Below, one piece after another: positions 17,522 to 27,562 of a stretch of DNA of 64,000 nt (positions are counted from its first letter, which is position 1; every line of letters begins with the position of its first letter). The position numbers were made by a program, and so were the translations under genes. The DNA comes from Glaciecola nitratireducens FR1064 (GTDB lineage: Bacteria > Pseudomonadota > Gammaproteobacteria > Enterobacterales > Alteromonadaceae). Below the pieces are notes generated by a model that saw nothing but the letters and a program-made list of their open reading frames with translations, did no database searches and was not told the origin of the DNA. Location: NCBI RefSeq assembly GCF_000226565.1, contig NC_016041.1, positions 3,162,001-3,226,000 on the forward strand. Direction: 5' to 3'.

Positions 17522-18085
17522 ATGAGCACAAAAATATCGTTGATAGTGAAAAGCATCATTTTACTAATGTGGACGTCAATTTTATTTTCTTGCGCGTCAA
17601 CACCAAAGATTCACAGCTTGGTTGACGACAGAGTCCAATTCAATAAGTATCAAACCTACACTTTCCATCCGAGTGTAAGTGTCGAAGGCGACAACTACGA
17701 TAGTATGTCCTCACGGTATATAAAATTAGCAATACAAAATGAAATGCAAAAGAAAGGCTTTAGGCAAGCAGAAGACGCAGATTTATGGGTTAATTTTAAT
17801 GTATATGTGCACGACAAATTAACGGTCGACACTAGCCCATCGATATCACTGTATTATGGTTTTCGACGAGATTATGGCGTTTGGGGCAATTACCCAATGT
17901 TACAAGAACGCATACAACAATATACTGAAGGCACACTCAACATAGATTTAATTGATAGAAAAACTAATCTATTGCTTTGGGAAGGCGTTGCCATTGGCAA
18001 AGTAACAAGCCGTACCTATGACAATCTTGAATTTAAAATTAACGAAGCGGTGAAATTGATGTTTGAAACCTTGCCTAAGGATTAG
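17522..18085 (+). CDS. DUF4136 lipoprotein
   Basis: A 187-residue envelope lipoprotein: hydrophobic signal ending in lipobox LFSC (Cys about residue 25), then a DUF4136 domain starting VDDRVQFNKYQTYTFHP and including the ADLWVNFNVYV strand and the TLNIDLIDRKTNLLLWEG strand typical of that family. GGAGAG lies upstream of the ATG. Its function is unknown. The near-consensus FNR box upstream hints that it may be oxygen-regulated with the divergent operon. Confidence 0.87.
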   Translation: MSTKISLIVKSIILLMWTSILFSCASTPKIHSLVDDRVQFNKYQTYTFHPSVSVEGDNYDSMSSRYIKLAIQNEMQKKGFRQAEDADLWVNFNVYVHDKLTVDTSPSISLYYGFRRDYGVWGNYPMLQERIQQYTEGTLNIDLIDRKTNLLLWEGVAIGKVTSRTYDNLEFKINEAVKLMFETLPKD

Positions 18086-18215
18086 TCAATGCCAATTTGT
18101 AATTGGCGCATCGAAGACTCATTTTATTATTGAGTCGAGATACCTCTTTAGAAACACATTTTACTGATGGCTGTTGCGCACGTTTCGTTGCTGCCTAATT
18201 AAGTTCGTTAAACAA

Positions 18216-18304
18216 GAAACACCTTTGAAGCAGGCTGAACAAGAGGTTAAACAAGACACACCTAATTCGTGAAAAATTAAGCATGAGCTAAACAAAGACA
18301 CACC
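18216..18304. repeat. Three spaced copies of the GACACACC element
   Basis: Exact cores at 18255-18262 and 18297-18304 and a one-mismatch copy (GAAACACC) at 18216-18223 are spaced 39 and 42 bases. Each is preceded by AAACAA. They fill the 253-base gap between the DUF4136 gene and the convergent acetyltransferase gene. Confidence 0.85.
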
Positions 18305-18338
18305 TTGTCAGTGTATTTTGTAAATATAATTTAAGGGG

Positions 18339-18881
18339 TTAAACATCAGAGTATGAGACATAAAGCATAATATTCTCAGACTCGATATTGTTCTCTACAA
18401 GCCCCCCAAGAAATCTAAAGCCCAATTTTTCTAACAAAGAAATAGATTGCTTGTTTTGCTTCAAAACTGTTGCATAAAGCTTTTCAACATTTAAATGATC
18501 AAAAGCATATGTTTTGAAGAAGGTAGCTGCTTCGATGCCGTAGCCTAAACCTCGATACTTACGAATGAATGCGTAACCAATATCTATGGAATCTAGGTAT
18601 TCTCTTTTAAGTAAACCGCAGAGGCCTATAGGTGTGTCTTTGTTTGTGTTCTCCCCTAATAAATCATTTGATGCCAAACAACAAACTCTCAATCCAAGGC
18701 TGTCCAACGGCTGCTTCGCATTCAAACTCTCATTTATGAACTGAACGGCGTCTTGTTGATTACTTACCTTTCTATCACCGATATATTTAAGCCAATCCGG
18801 CTCATTAACCAAATCAAAAATGAAAGCAGCATCAGACTCATTAGGCTTTCGATAGTATAACCTTTGGGAGCTCATCATCAT
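18339..18881 (-). CDS. GNAT family N-acetyltransferase (RimJ/RimL type)
   Basis: A 180-residue acetyl-CoA-dependent N-acetyltransferase. The fold is recognisable from the N-terminal RLYYRKPNESDAAFIFDLVNEPDWLKYIGDR segment (split here as RLYYRKPNESDAAF and LVNEPDWLKYIGDR). The acetyl-CoA-binding stretch is RKYRGLGYGIEAATFF, followed by VLKQNKQSISLLEKLGFRF. The substrate is unknown; a protein N-terminus or small amine is possible. A copy of the dispersed element at 18631-18638 reads NKDTPIG in this protein, immediately before the strand containing GLCGLLKRE. The start overlaps the previous gene by 4 bases. Confidence 0.88.
   Translation of the reverse strand: MMMSSQRLYYRKPNESDAAFIFDLVNEPDWLKYIGDRKVSNQQDAVQFINESLNAKQPLDSLGLRVCCLASNDLLGENTNKDTPIGLCGLLKREYLDSIDIGYAFIRKYRGLGYGIEAATFFKTYAFDHLNVEKLYATVLKQNKQSISLLEKLGFRFLGGLVENNIESENIMLYVSYSDV
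18631..18638 (+). repeat. Element copy inside the GNAT gene
   Basis: GGTGTGTC on the plus strand; on the coding strand it reads NKDTPI within the acetyltransferase. The flanks (TATA before, TTTGTTT after) match those of intergenic copies. Confidence 0.8.
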
Positions 18882-19522
18882 TTGCTGTTCAATTGTAATT
18901 GGTCAAAAATTTCACTTTCGAACTTGTCTACAGAGGCCGCTCGTGGATATTTTGGCTTCGAGCGATCATTTTGCTTGTACTCACTCGGCCAATGCTTTGT
19001 GGTCGCAACAAACCGCTTTACCTCTTCAATTCCACCAACCTCGAAACAACCGGTTAAGCACGTATCAATATAACTAGAATTCACTGGAAATTCGTCGGAC
19101 GGTAATTTAAGTTCAAGCGTTTCACACACATACACATTGCAATTGGATAGCATATCTAACATCGAATCACTCAGTACAGGCAAGAACGCTAGTTGTTCAA
19201 GTCTTATTTTAGAAAAACGATAGTCTTGTTCTCGCTTGAGCAGTTGCTCATCGATATCAGTGCAGAATACTTGACCATTGAAATGACTTCGGCTGTTTTG
19301 GTAGGCTCCAACGTATGTTTGCTCTTCTTCAGTCGACCTAGTAACCCACCCTCGCTCCCATCCGCTGACAGTGACCGGAAGAGGAAGTGACTTAATATTG
19401 CTATAAAGTTCACGACTTTTTTGACTGAGAAGACTGCCATACCCCACGACTATATGAGGTGTGTCTTTGTTTGAGTTTTTCAGCTGCTCAAACCAAGCTT
19501 CAATATTTATATTATTTTGCAT
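18878..19522 (-). CDS. Gamma-glutamylcyclotransferase-like family protein
   Basis: A 214-residue protein with the glycine-rich VVGYGSLLSQKSRE motif near residue 25, as in gamma-glutamylcyclotransferase/AIG2-like folds, followed by VSGWERGWVTRS. Later GQVFCTDIDEQLLKREQDY fits the position of the acidic general-base segment. It might act on gamma-glutamyl amines or glutathione-derived peptides, but the substrate is not evident. A copy of the dispersed element (19458-19465) encodes NKDTPH directly before the conserved VVGYGSL strand. It is coupled by a 4-base overlap to the GNAT gene. Confidence 0.75.
   Translation of the reverse strand: MQNNINIEAWFEQLKNSNKDTPHIVVGYGSLLSQKSRELYSNIKSLPLPVTVSGWERGWVTRSTEEEQTYVGAYQNSRSHFNGQVFCTDIDEQLLKREQDYRFSKIRLEQLAFLPVLSDSMLDMLSNCNVYVCETLELKLPSDEFPVNSSYIDTCLTGCFEVGGIEEVKRFVATTKHWPSEYKQNDRSKPKYPRAASVDKFESEIFDQLQLNSK
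19458..19465 (+). repeat. Element copy inside the cyclotransferase-like gene
   Basis: GGTGTGTC followed by TTTGTTTGAG. On the coding strand it reads SNKDTPH, three residues before the conserved GYGSL motif. Confidence 0.8.
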
Positions 19523-19550
19523 TAACGCTCGTTTTACTAACTAAGATTCA

Positions 19551-20549
19551 TTAAAGAGATGCAAAGTCGAAGGTTAACACTTCGCTTATGTGCTTTTTGC
19601 CTAGAGCCAACATTATTAAACGATCGATTCCTAACGCGACACCTGAGCATGCTGGTAATCCAAATTCTAGGGCATCCAAAAATTTCGTGTCCTCAGGCTT
19701 TATTTCTAAACCACATTCTTTCCTTTGCTCATTGTCCGCAGTGAATCTAGCCTTTTGCTCTTTGACATCGGTGAGCTCTTCGAAGCCGTTTGCTAACTCA
19801 ATTCCTTTGTAATAAATTTCAAACCGAAGTGATAACCAAGGGTCAACGGGATCAATTTTAGCTAAGGATGCTTGGCTAGCTGGAAAATGCGTCACCGCGA
19901 CGGGTCTGTCTAAGCCAATTTTACTTTCAATTTCTTCACAAAATAAAAGCTGTAAAAGCATGTTTCTTTGAGTTTGAGAAAGCGTTTCTTTAAATTCTGT
20001 AGGAACAATATTCTCAAAACCGCATTGTTTGCATATAGAAACCAATTTCAAGTCAGAATCATTTTTTATATCTAAATCTAAGTGCACTGCAAATAGCTCG
20101 CGATAGCTTATTTTTTCGCAAACAGGTGTGTCCAAGACGAGCTTTAAAATAGAATCTACATCTTCAATTAGCTCATGCATAGAATAGTCTAATCGATACC
20201 ATTCAAGCATAGTAAACTCAGGATTGTGGAACCGACCCACTTCATCGTCCCTGAAGCATTTTGTAATTTGATAAATACTGGGGAAACCAGCCGATAGCAT
20301 ACGTTTCATGTAGTATTCGGGCGAGGTTTGTAAAAACAGGTGTGTCTTTTCAACCGACTGTGGATTCGTATGGATGGTTTTCATTGCCTCCAAATGGACG
20401 TCGGTCACGGTTGATGGTGAAATAGTTGGCGTTTCAACTTCTAAAACATTCTGATTTACAAAATAATTCCTAATTTTGCTTAAAATTTGAGCTCGTTTGA
20501 CAATGCTGTCGATGGAACCTGATGGTTGCCATTGATGTAAAATAGTCAT
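19551..20549 (-). CDS. epmA: EF-P--(R)-beta-lysine ligase
   Basis: A 332-residue class II lysyl-tRNA-synthetase paralogue without the anticodon domain. It attaches (R)-beta-lysine to K34 of EF-P. Motif 2 region FRDDEVGRFHNPEFTMLEWYR and the motif 3 region GVALGIDRLIMLALG are clear (given here in part). YYKGIELANGFEELTD is also conserved. Length equals the E. coli enzyme closely. It lies 48 bases after efp, separated by a terminator. Two copies of the dispersed element are absorbed into native positions: LDTPV (20125-20132) and KTHLF (20339-20346). Confidence 0.95.
   Translation of the reverse strand: MTILHQWQPSGSIDSIVKRAQILSKIRNYFVNQNVLEVETPTISPSTVTDVHLEAMKTIHTNPQSVEKTHLFLQTSPEYYMKRMLSAGFPSIYQITKCFRDDEVGRFHNPEFTMLEWYRLDYSMHELIEDVDSILKLVLDTPVCEKISYRELFAVHLDLDIKNDSDLKLVSICKQCGFENIVPTEFKETLSQTQRNMLLQLLFCEEIESKIGLDRPVAVTHFPASQASLAKIDPVDPWLSLRFEIYYKGIELANGFEELTDVKEQKARFTADNEQRKECGLEIKPEDTKFLDALEFGLPACSGVALGIDRLIMLALGKKHISEVLTFDFASL
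20125..20132 (+). repeat. Element copy inside epmA (LDTP frame)
   Basis: GGTGTGTC with AAACA before it. On the coding strand it reads LDTPVC, at a position where E. coli EpmA has LDCPAA as I recall it, so it replaces rather than lengthens the protein. Confidence 0.6.
20339..20346 (+). repeat. Element copy inside epmA (KTHL frame)
   Basis: GGTGTGTC with AACA before and TTTTC after. In the coding strand it is read one base out of the usual frame as EKTHLFLQTSPEYY, just before a conserved TSPEY motif. Confidence 0.65.
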
Positions 20550-20550
20550 A

Positions 20551-20586
20551 AAAAAACAAACAGGGTTGTCGCTTGCGCTACAACCC
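20551..20586 (-). terminator. Probable terminator of efp
   Basis: On the minus strand GGGTTGT (20586-20580) pairs with ACAACCC (20569-20563), followed within a few bases by a run of T (A residues at 20551-20556 on the plus strand). It separates efp from epmA. Confidence 0.6.
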
Positions 20587-20597
20587 CTTTAATTAGC

Positions 20598-21167
20598 TTA
20601 TTTTTGTGCACGTGAGGCATATTCGCCACTTCGAGTATCAACTCTGATGGTTTCACCTGTTTGTACAAATAACGGAACTCGAACTACGGCTCCGGTTGCC
20701 AGTGTTGCTGGTTTACCACCCGTACCAGCAGTGTCGCCTTTTAAACCAGGGTCTGTTTCTGTAATTTCTAACTCAACAAAGTTAGGAGGAGTAACAACGA
20801 TAGGAGTGCCGTTCCACAGTGTTATAGTGCACGTATCGTTTTCGACTAACCATTTTATGCTGTCACCTAATGCTTTTTCATCAGCGGCAATTTGCTCAAA
20901 TGTCTCATTGTTCATAAAATGCCAAAATTCACCATCCGTGTAGAGATAGGAAAGCTCAGTATCCATAACATCAGCGCCTTCAACTGAGTCTCCAGACCGA
21001 AAGGTTTTTTCTAGCACTTTGTTTGAAATTAGTTTACGAATTTTAACTCGGCTGAAAGCTTGTCCTTTCCCTGGTTTTACATATTCATTCTCAAGAATGT
21101 TGCAAGGTTCGCCGTCGAGCATTATCTTTAAGCCCGCTTTGAACTCGTTTGTACTGAAATGAGCCAT
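20598..21167 (-). CDS. efp: Translation elongation factor P
   Basis: A 189-residue three-domain tRNA-mimic that relieves ribosome stalling at proline runs. The modifiable lysine is K34 in [11 protein letters not shown], matching E. coli K34, and the modification genes epmA and epmB flank it, so beta-lysylation is expected. The C-terminal OB domain ends [17 protein letters not shown]. It is divergent from epmB with very little space between the starts. Confidence 0.97.
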   Translation of the reverse strand: MAHFSTNEFKAGLKIMLDGEPCNILENEYVKPGKGQAFSRVKIRKLISNKVLEKTFRSGDSVEGADVMDTELSYLYTDGEFWHFMNNETFEQIAADEKALGDSIKWLVENDTCTITLWNGTPIVVTPPNFVELEITETDPGLKGDTAGTGGKPATLATGAVVRVPLFVQTGETIRVDTRSGEYASRAQK

Positions 21168-21200
21168 AGTTCCTCTAAAATTTACGTTGTGAGCATATTT

Positions 21201-22268
21201 GTGAAACGAATAATACCTAAAAATAGCATTGCTGTAGAGTCAAACTGGCAAAAAGAATTAGCAAACTGCTTTACGACCCTAGAGTCGTTACTAGAATTTT
21301 TGAATTTAGACCCCCAAATAGCCAATAAACATAGCTCTGCGAGAAAATTATTTCCAATGAAGGTTCCTGGACATTTTGCTAATTTAATGAAGAAAAACGA
21401 CATAAATGATCCCCTGTTGCTTCAAGTACTTCCGCAAAATGTTGAATACAAAGACACACCTGGTTTCGTAAAAGACCCATTGCAGGAGCATGAAAACACG
21501 ACAAAAGGCCTATTACATAAATACGAAAATAGAGTATTGCTCATAGTAAAAAGTGGTTGCGCTGTAAACTGTCGCTATTGCTTTAGACGCGAATTCCCTT
21601 ATGAAGAAAACGCTGTTAACAAACGTGAATTAGAAAACGCGATTGCTTACATTAGGCAAAACAATAAAATCATTGAAGTGATTTTGTCTGGCGGCGATCC
21701 ATTGATGGCAAAAGATGATCATCTAAAGTGGTTAGTTACTAAATTGGAAGAAATTCCTCATGTTGTGAGACTCCGTGTCCACACGAGACTTCCAGTTGTT
21801 ATCCCTTCTAGGATAAACGAGGATTTTATCGATTGGTTCGCAAACTGCCGATTTCAGAAAGTGCTTGTATTACATACAAATCACGCGAATGAGATAAGCC
21901 CTGAGTTAGCTATTGCATGCACAAAAATGCGTTCAGCGGGAATTACGTTACTAAATCAGGCAGTACTTTTAAAAGGAATAAACGATAATTCGAAAGAACA
22001 GATTGCCTTGAGTGAATCTCTTTTTAATCTTGGCGTGTTGCCATACTATTTGCATTTACTAGACAAAGTAAGAGGGGCTGCTCACTTTGATGTTGAGGTC
22101 AAGTCAGCGCAGATTCTAATGCGAGAACTAATAAAGCGCTTGCCGGGATATCTTGTCCCTAAACTAGTCACTGAGATTGGAGGACAACCCAGCAAGACGC
22201 CGATAGACTTGAATTTACAACCTTCATCAAGCACTACATTAGGCATAAGTGTTGATATTAGAACCTAA
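21201..22268 (+). CDS. epmB: EF-P beta-lysylation protein (lysine 2,3-aminomutase)
   Basis: A radical-SAM, PLP-dependent enzyme that isomerises (S)-alpha-lysine to (R)-beta-lysine for EF-P modification. The radical-SAM cysteines are in [12 protein letters not shown], and [10 protein letters not shown] is conserved. GTG 21201 (355 residues, beginning [20 protein letters not shown]) fits the E. coli N-terminus best. ATG 21159 and GTG 21189 are alternatives; the former would overlap the divergent efp start. A GACACACC copy (21453-21460) reads YKDTPGF where E. coli has a similar PGF segment. The 3' end overlaps the convergent motility gene by 30 bases. Confidence 0.93.
   Translation: MKRIIPKNSIAVESNWQKELANCFTTLESLLEFLNLDPQIANKHSSARKLFPMKVPGHFANLMKKNDINDPLLLQVLPQNVEYKDTPGFVKDPLQEHENTTKGLLHKYENRVLLIVKSGCAVNCRYCFRREFPYEENAVNKRELENAIAYIRQNNKIIEVILSGGDPLMAKDDHLKWLVTKLEEIPHVVRLRVHTRLPVVIPSRINEDFIDWFANCRFQKVLVLHTNHANEISPELAIACTKMRSAGITLLNQAVLLKGINDNSKEQIALSESLFNLGVLPYYLHLLDKVRGAAHFDVEVKSAQILMRELIKRLPGYLVPKLVTEIGGQPSKTPIDLNLQPSSSTTLGISVDIRT
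21453..21460 (-). repeat. Element copy inside epmB
   Basis: GACACACC preceded by ACAAA and followed by TGGTTT. It reads KDTPGF in the sense frame, at a native PGF position. Confidence 0.65.
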
Positions 22269-22421
22269 ACCGGGGGTAGATGAAGATTTGGGTACGTCAG
22301 CTGCCTCAAGCAGTTGAAGCGCGGCCTGACCATCTTGCTGTTGCATGCTTTTAGCTAGCTGAGCAGACTTGATCTCCAACGCACCGGATACAGCTGAGGC
22401 ACTAGAGCCTGAAATATCCAT
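22239..22421 (-). CDS. YjfB-type putative motility protein
   Basis: A 60-residue protein starting MDISGSSASAVSGALEIKSA, followed by a helical stretch rich in Gln and Ala. The MDI start, the small-residue N-terminus and a helix with LLE match the small YjfB 'putative motility protein' family. Function is not established. TAAAAGGAAATGG gives a good ribosome-binding site before the ATG. It is convergent with epmB and overlaps its last 30 bases. Confidence 0.65.
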   Translation of the reverse strand: MDISGSSASAVSGALEIKSAQLAKSMQQQDGQAALQLLEAADVPKSSSTPGLGSNINTYA

Positions 22422-22532
22422 ACCATTTCCTTTTATTACTTGTAGCTATGTCAAAAAGTGGGCAGAATTGCGCACTTCATTTCATTATCGGCACTTCAGC
22501 CACTTTCTTGAGCATAATTTTAGGAGATTCTC

Positions 22533-22835
22533 GTGCAACAGGTATTAACAAAAATAACTGAGAACATGCAAATAATATATAGGAAGGCGATAGATGCAGA
22601 TTCGGCACTAGATAACTTACAACGCTCAGGTAAAGCTAAATTTTCTGTTATTTTCGTTGAAGACAGCGGGTTTACTACCAGAAGTAAACGCTTTGGCCCA
22701 TATGTCGATGAACTAGCAAAGGACATAACATCCCTTCAAATCGATGATGCCGATATCAAAGAAGACATTGCCACTGTAGTGAAAAAGATGGAACTTTTGC
22801 TCTTAACTATTGGTAAATTAAAAGTCACTCTTTAG
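22533..22835 (+). CDS. Small conserved-looking protein of unknown function
   Basis: A 100-residue, mostly helical, soluble protein with a central stretch FSVIFVEDSGFTTRSKRFGPYVDEL and a charged helical C-terminus (quoted in part). The GTG start has a strong AGGAG 6 bases upstream, which makes it a real gene. I do not recognise the family. It sits between the motility-like gene and the element array upstream of the transposase. Confidence 0.65.
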   Translation: MQQVLTKITENMQIIYRKAIDADSALDNLQRSGKAKFSVIFVEDSGFTTRSKRFGPYVDELAKDITSLQIDDADIKEDIATVVKKMELLLLTIGKLKVTL

Positions 22836-22852
22836 TTTATTTTGTTTAATAG

Positions 22853-23029
22853 GACACACCTATTTTGTTTTCCTTCTTAAGTTTTAATCTCTTTAATCTT
22901 TAACCTGATTAACAGGTGTGTCTTAGTTCTATTCAGTGTCTAGCTGATGAACTGAATACTGATAGGTGTGTCTTTATTCTACTGATAGGTGTGTCTTTAT
23001 TCTACTGATAGGTGTGTCTATATTCTATT
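22853..23029. repeat. Array of five GGTGTGTC elements, with a 23-base tandem repeat
   Basis: Exact cores at 22853-22860 (reverse orientation), 22915-22922, 22965-22972, 22988-22995 and 23011-23018. The last three form 2.8 tandem units of 23 bases beginning GATAGGTGTGTCTTTATTCT (22961-22983, 22984-23006, 23007-23029). The first and second cores are inverted. The array is the densest in the window and ends 133 bases before the transposase start. The surrounding 326-base gap is very AT-rich. Confidence 0.92.
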
Positions 23030-23161
23030 TCTATTTATTTATTCTACTGTTTATTCTAAATTCTTTATCTTTTTCTAAGCGCAAAACTGTACGTTAAGTC
23101 AGCTATTAATTTCCAAATAATCGAATACCCTATATTTATAATACATATGGGGAAAATCCTA

Positions 23162-24148
23162 ATGCCAATTGCGCGAAGCAAGCAAATAATATTATCACAA
23201 ACCTCTTATTATCATTGTATGAGTCGGTGTGTTCGTAGAGCATTTCTATGCGGTTATGACAAATTAACAGGCAGTAATTTCGAACATCGACGGGAGTGGT
23301 TCGAAAAGCGTTTGAAAAAGCTCTCCTCCGCCTTTTCAATCGACGTGTGCGCTTATGCAATTATGCACAATCATAATCACTTGGTTTTACATGTTGACAC
23401 CGAAAGAGCAAAAACCTGGAGTGACATTGAGGTTATTCAACGTTGGCATTCAATCCACCCGAACAAAACAATCACAGCAATGTATCTCGATACAAAACAA
23501 AGAGGAACACTAAGTCCAATTCAATTATCTACGGTTCGAAAAATCGCTAAAATTTATAGGGAAAGGCTAACAAGCATTAGTTACTTTATGAAAGCATTGA
23601 ATCAATATATTGCACTCAAGGCGAATCGCGAGGACCATTGCTCAGGGCGTTTCTGGGAGTCACGATTCAAATCTCAAGCTCTACTAGATGATCGCGCGAT
23701 CCTCTCGTGCATGATTTATGTCGATTTGAACCCAATAAGAGCTGGCATTGCTACGACACTTGAAAACTCGCATTATACTAGTATAAAAAAACGACTCAAA
23801 AGCATAAAGCTTGGCAAACAACCTAGCGAACTTCGTTGTCTAAAAACACAGTTTGAAAGAAGCGCAAACTCCATAAATATCGAGCTATCCTGCTATATCG
23901 AGCTGCTCCGTCAGACTGCAACTAGATTGAAGAATAATCGACAAGTGAATTCACCAGACATGAAAATTGAATCCAATTTATTAAGACAACTTGGCATTGA
24001 AGAGAAAAACTGGCTTATACTCTCATCGCATATCGAGGAGGAATTTAGCTATGTAGTTGGCTCCGTCGTCTGTATGGAAAAATATAAGAAGAAAGTGAAT
24101 CAAAAAAAACTCAAAGGAATATCGACCGCGTTACGACTGTTTCAGTGA
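23162..24148 (+). CDS. RAYT-like HUH (Y1, IS200-like) transposase
   Basis: A 328-residue single-strand DNA transposase of the REP-associated tyrosine transposase type. The N-terminus has YYHCMSRCVRRAFLCG. The HUH metal motif is H71-N72-H73 in MHNHNHLVLHVD, and the likely catalytic tyrosine is in KALNQYIALKANRED, followed by GRFWESRFKSQALLDD and YVDLNPIRAG. ATG 23162 (MPIARSK) follows GGGGAAA; ATG 23147 is less likely. No IS ends or target duplication are apparent, so it looks like a domesticated single copy. The array of dispersed elements lies directly upstream. Confidence 0.9.
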   Translation: MPIARSKQIILSQTSYYHCMSRCVRRAFLCGYDKLTGSNFEHRREWFEKRLKKLSSAFSIDVCAYAIMHNHNHLVLHVDTERAKTWSDIEVIQRWHSIHPNKTITAMYLDTKQRGTLSPIQLSTVRKIAKIYRERLTSISYFMKALNQYIALKANREDHCSGRFWESRFKSQALLDDRAILSCMIYVDLNPIRAGIATTLENSHYTSIKKRLKSIKLGKQPSELRCLKTQFERSANSINIELSCYIELLRQTATRLKNNRQVNSPDMKIESNLLRQLGIEEKNWLILSSHIEEEFSYVVGSVVCMEKYKKKVNQKKLKGISTALRLFQ

Positions 24149-24153
24149 ATTGT

Positions 24154-25485
24154 TTATAGATTAGACATCACACCAATGGGTAACTCTCCCATTCGCTTTT
24201 CAATTTCTTCGACTACTTTTAAGTACTCTTTACTTTCGATGTTCGTGTATTTTTGTCGAAATTTTGATTTATCCATTCCTTCATCTAAACCCTCGATACT
24301 TGGGAAGAATAGAAATTCATTTGCTCCAGACGACATAATATCTTGGATTTTCTCAGCTGTTCTCGGATCAACAGCCAAAGCCGCGAAATTGGCGCCAGCC
24401 ATATCAGCAGCCAAATCAATAAAGCTATACCCAGAGCCTCCTTTTCCTCTATCCATCAGCTCTTTGAACTCACCAACGGCAACACTTATACCTTGCTCTG
24501 ATAGTAGTTTAATTGCGGCAGAAAATATAAAGTGCAGGCTTAAATCCTGTCTATTTGCTAAAACAGGCTTTTGTCGCACAGTTGGGATCGGATCCACAGC
24601 GAAAGAAAGATCACCAAACAACGTTGAAAATCTTCTGTGTCCTGCATAGATAGCCAACGCCATAATAGCTGCCTCATTTTCTAAGGTCGCCGAGTTTGAA
24701 TTTCCTTGAGGATCCTTGGCACTCATTGCTTTTGCTTCTAGCATGACTTTATGCAAATAATAACTAAGAGATGTGTCTTTGTTTTGTTGCACATCTTTGT
24801 TTTGCACATTAAGAGCATCAGGTGAAGGTAGGCTATCAAGTACCCTGAGGTAGTGTGCTGTTTTTATCTTCAATAATTGCATCTCATTGCCATCGCCTGA
24901 GGTCTTTATATTTTTTAATTCTCTGAGTAATGAGTCCAATGGATTTAGACTAACGATGACTTGATTAGGTGATATTTCGGTTTTAGCCACAAGTTGAATC
25001 GCTTTACTCGCAACTTCACTATTCGTATAAGAGTTTGCCAGTGCTTCAGCCCATTTCAATGCCCAACCGCCGGGGATCGTGACACTACCTATAGAAACGC
25101 TTTCAACATTCAAGCGACTGTCTTGAACGACTTTAATCGAAAAATTGACGTACGATGAAAAAAAGTAGCTCGGCAGTTGATACGACACCATGATTTTGGC
25201 ATTTAGCGCTGCCAACTTGAGTTCACTACTTACATTAGGTAAAGCACGTTGGGTGAAACCCAGCAGACTCTCAGCCTGAGAATACGAGATATCAATTTGC
25301 TGAGATTGATATCTATTTCTGAAACTTTTCCGAAGCTGCCCAATTAATGTTGATACGTTCTCTGCGTTTTCGACTTGCACGTGCGCATTTTTAGAAACCG
25401 TTGGAGATAAGTCGATTAATAGAACAATAAACAGAAAAAATAAACCAACAAAAGCAAAAGCGGTAACTTTGATAAATCGATTCAT
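24154..25485 (-). CDS. Membrane-anchored protein of unknown function
   Basis: A 443-residue protein with one N-terminal membrane anchor (about residues 7-26, VTAFAFVGLFFLFIVLLIDL) and a large extracytoplasmic domain. The latter half has SNSATLENEAAIMALAIYAG, and the C-terminus has SGYSFIDLAADMAGANFAAL, a conserved-looking segment. I do not recognise a family. A one-mismatch copy of the dispersed element (GATGTGTC at 24770-24777) encodes NKDTSLSYY. It sits 31 bases after parE and is convergent with the transposase gene, ending 5 bases away. Confidence 0.75.
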   Translation of the reverse strand: MNRFIKVTAFAFVGLFFLFIVLLIDLSPTVSKNAHVQVENAENVSTLIGQLRKSFRNRYQSQQIDISYSQAESLLGFTQRALPNVSSELKLAALNAKIMVSYQLPSYFFSSYVNFSIKVVQDSRLNVESVSIGSVTIPGGWALKWAEALANSYTNSEVASKAIQLVAKTEISPNQVIVSLNPLDSLLRELKNIKTSGDGNEMQLLKIKTAHYLRVLDSLPSPDALNVQNKDVQQNKDTSLSYYLHKVMLEAKAMSAKDPQGNSNSATLENEAAIMALAIYAGHRRFSTLFGDLSFAVDPIPTVRQKPVLANRQDLSLHFIFSAAIKLLSEQGISVAVGEFKELMDRGKGGSGYSFIDLAADMAGANFAALAVDPRTAEKIQDIMSSGANEFLFFPSIEGLDEGMDKSKFRQKYTNIESKEYLKVVEEIEKRMGELPIGVMSNL

Positions 25486-25516
25486 TATTAATCCACATTT
25501 TGCTCGTATATAGGCA

Positions 25517-27451
<1,935 letters not shown>

Positions 27452-27522
27452 TTAGCAAGGCTGAAGCTGTTGAGCAATGAAGGTTTTAGCTAATTTCGTT
27501 AGTACAAAAAACTGCCTACAAA

Positions 27523-27530
27523 GACACACC
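27523..27530 (-). repeat. Single GACACACC element between yqiA and parE
   Basis: Core within CAAAGACACACCTGTTTTGA, the same flanks as other intergenic copies. It lies in the 153-base gap before parE. Confidence 0.8.
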
Positions 27531-27562
27531 TGTTTTGATGTTAAAGAGGAAATCTCAATTAG

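Noticed and set aside
22961-23029. CRISPR-like look of the 23-base repeats
   Set aside because: The units are contiguous with no variable spacers, only about three copies, and no cas genes are present.
23030-23161. IS ends or target-site duplication around the transposase
   Set aside because: I could not see subterminal hairpins of an IS200/IS605 element or matching ends downstream; the gene appears to be a single-copy RAYT type.
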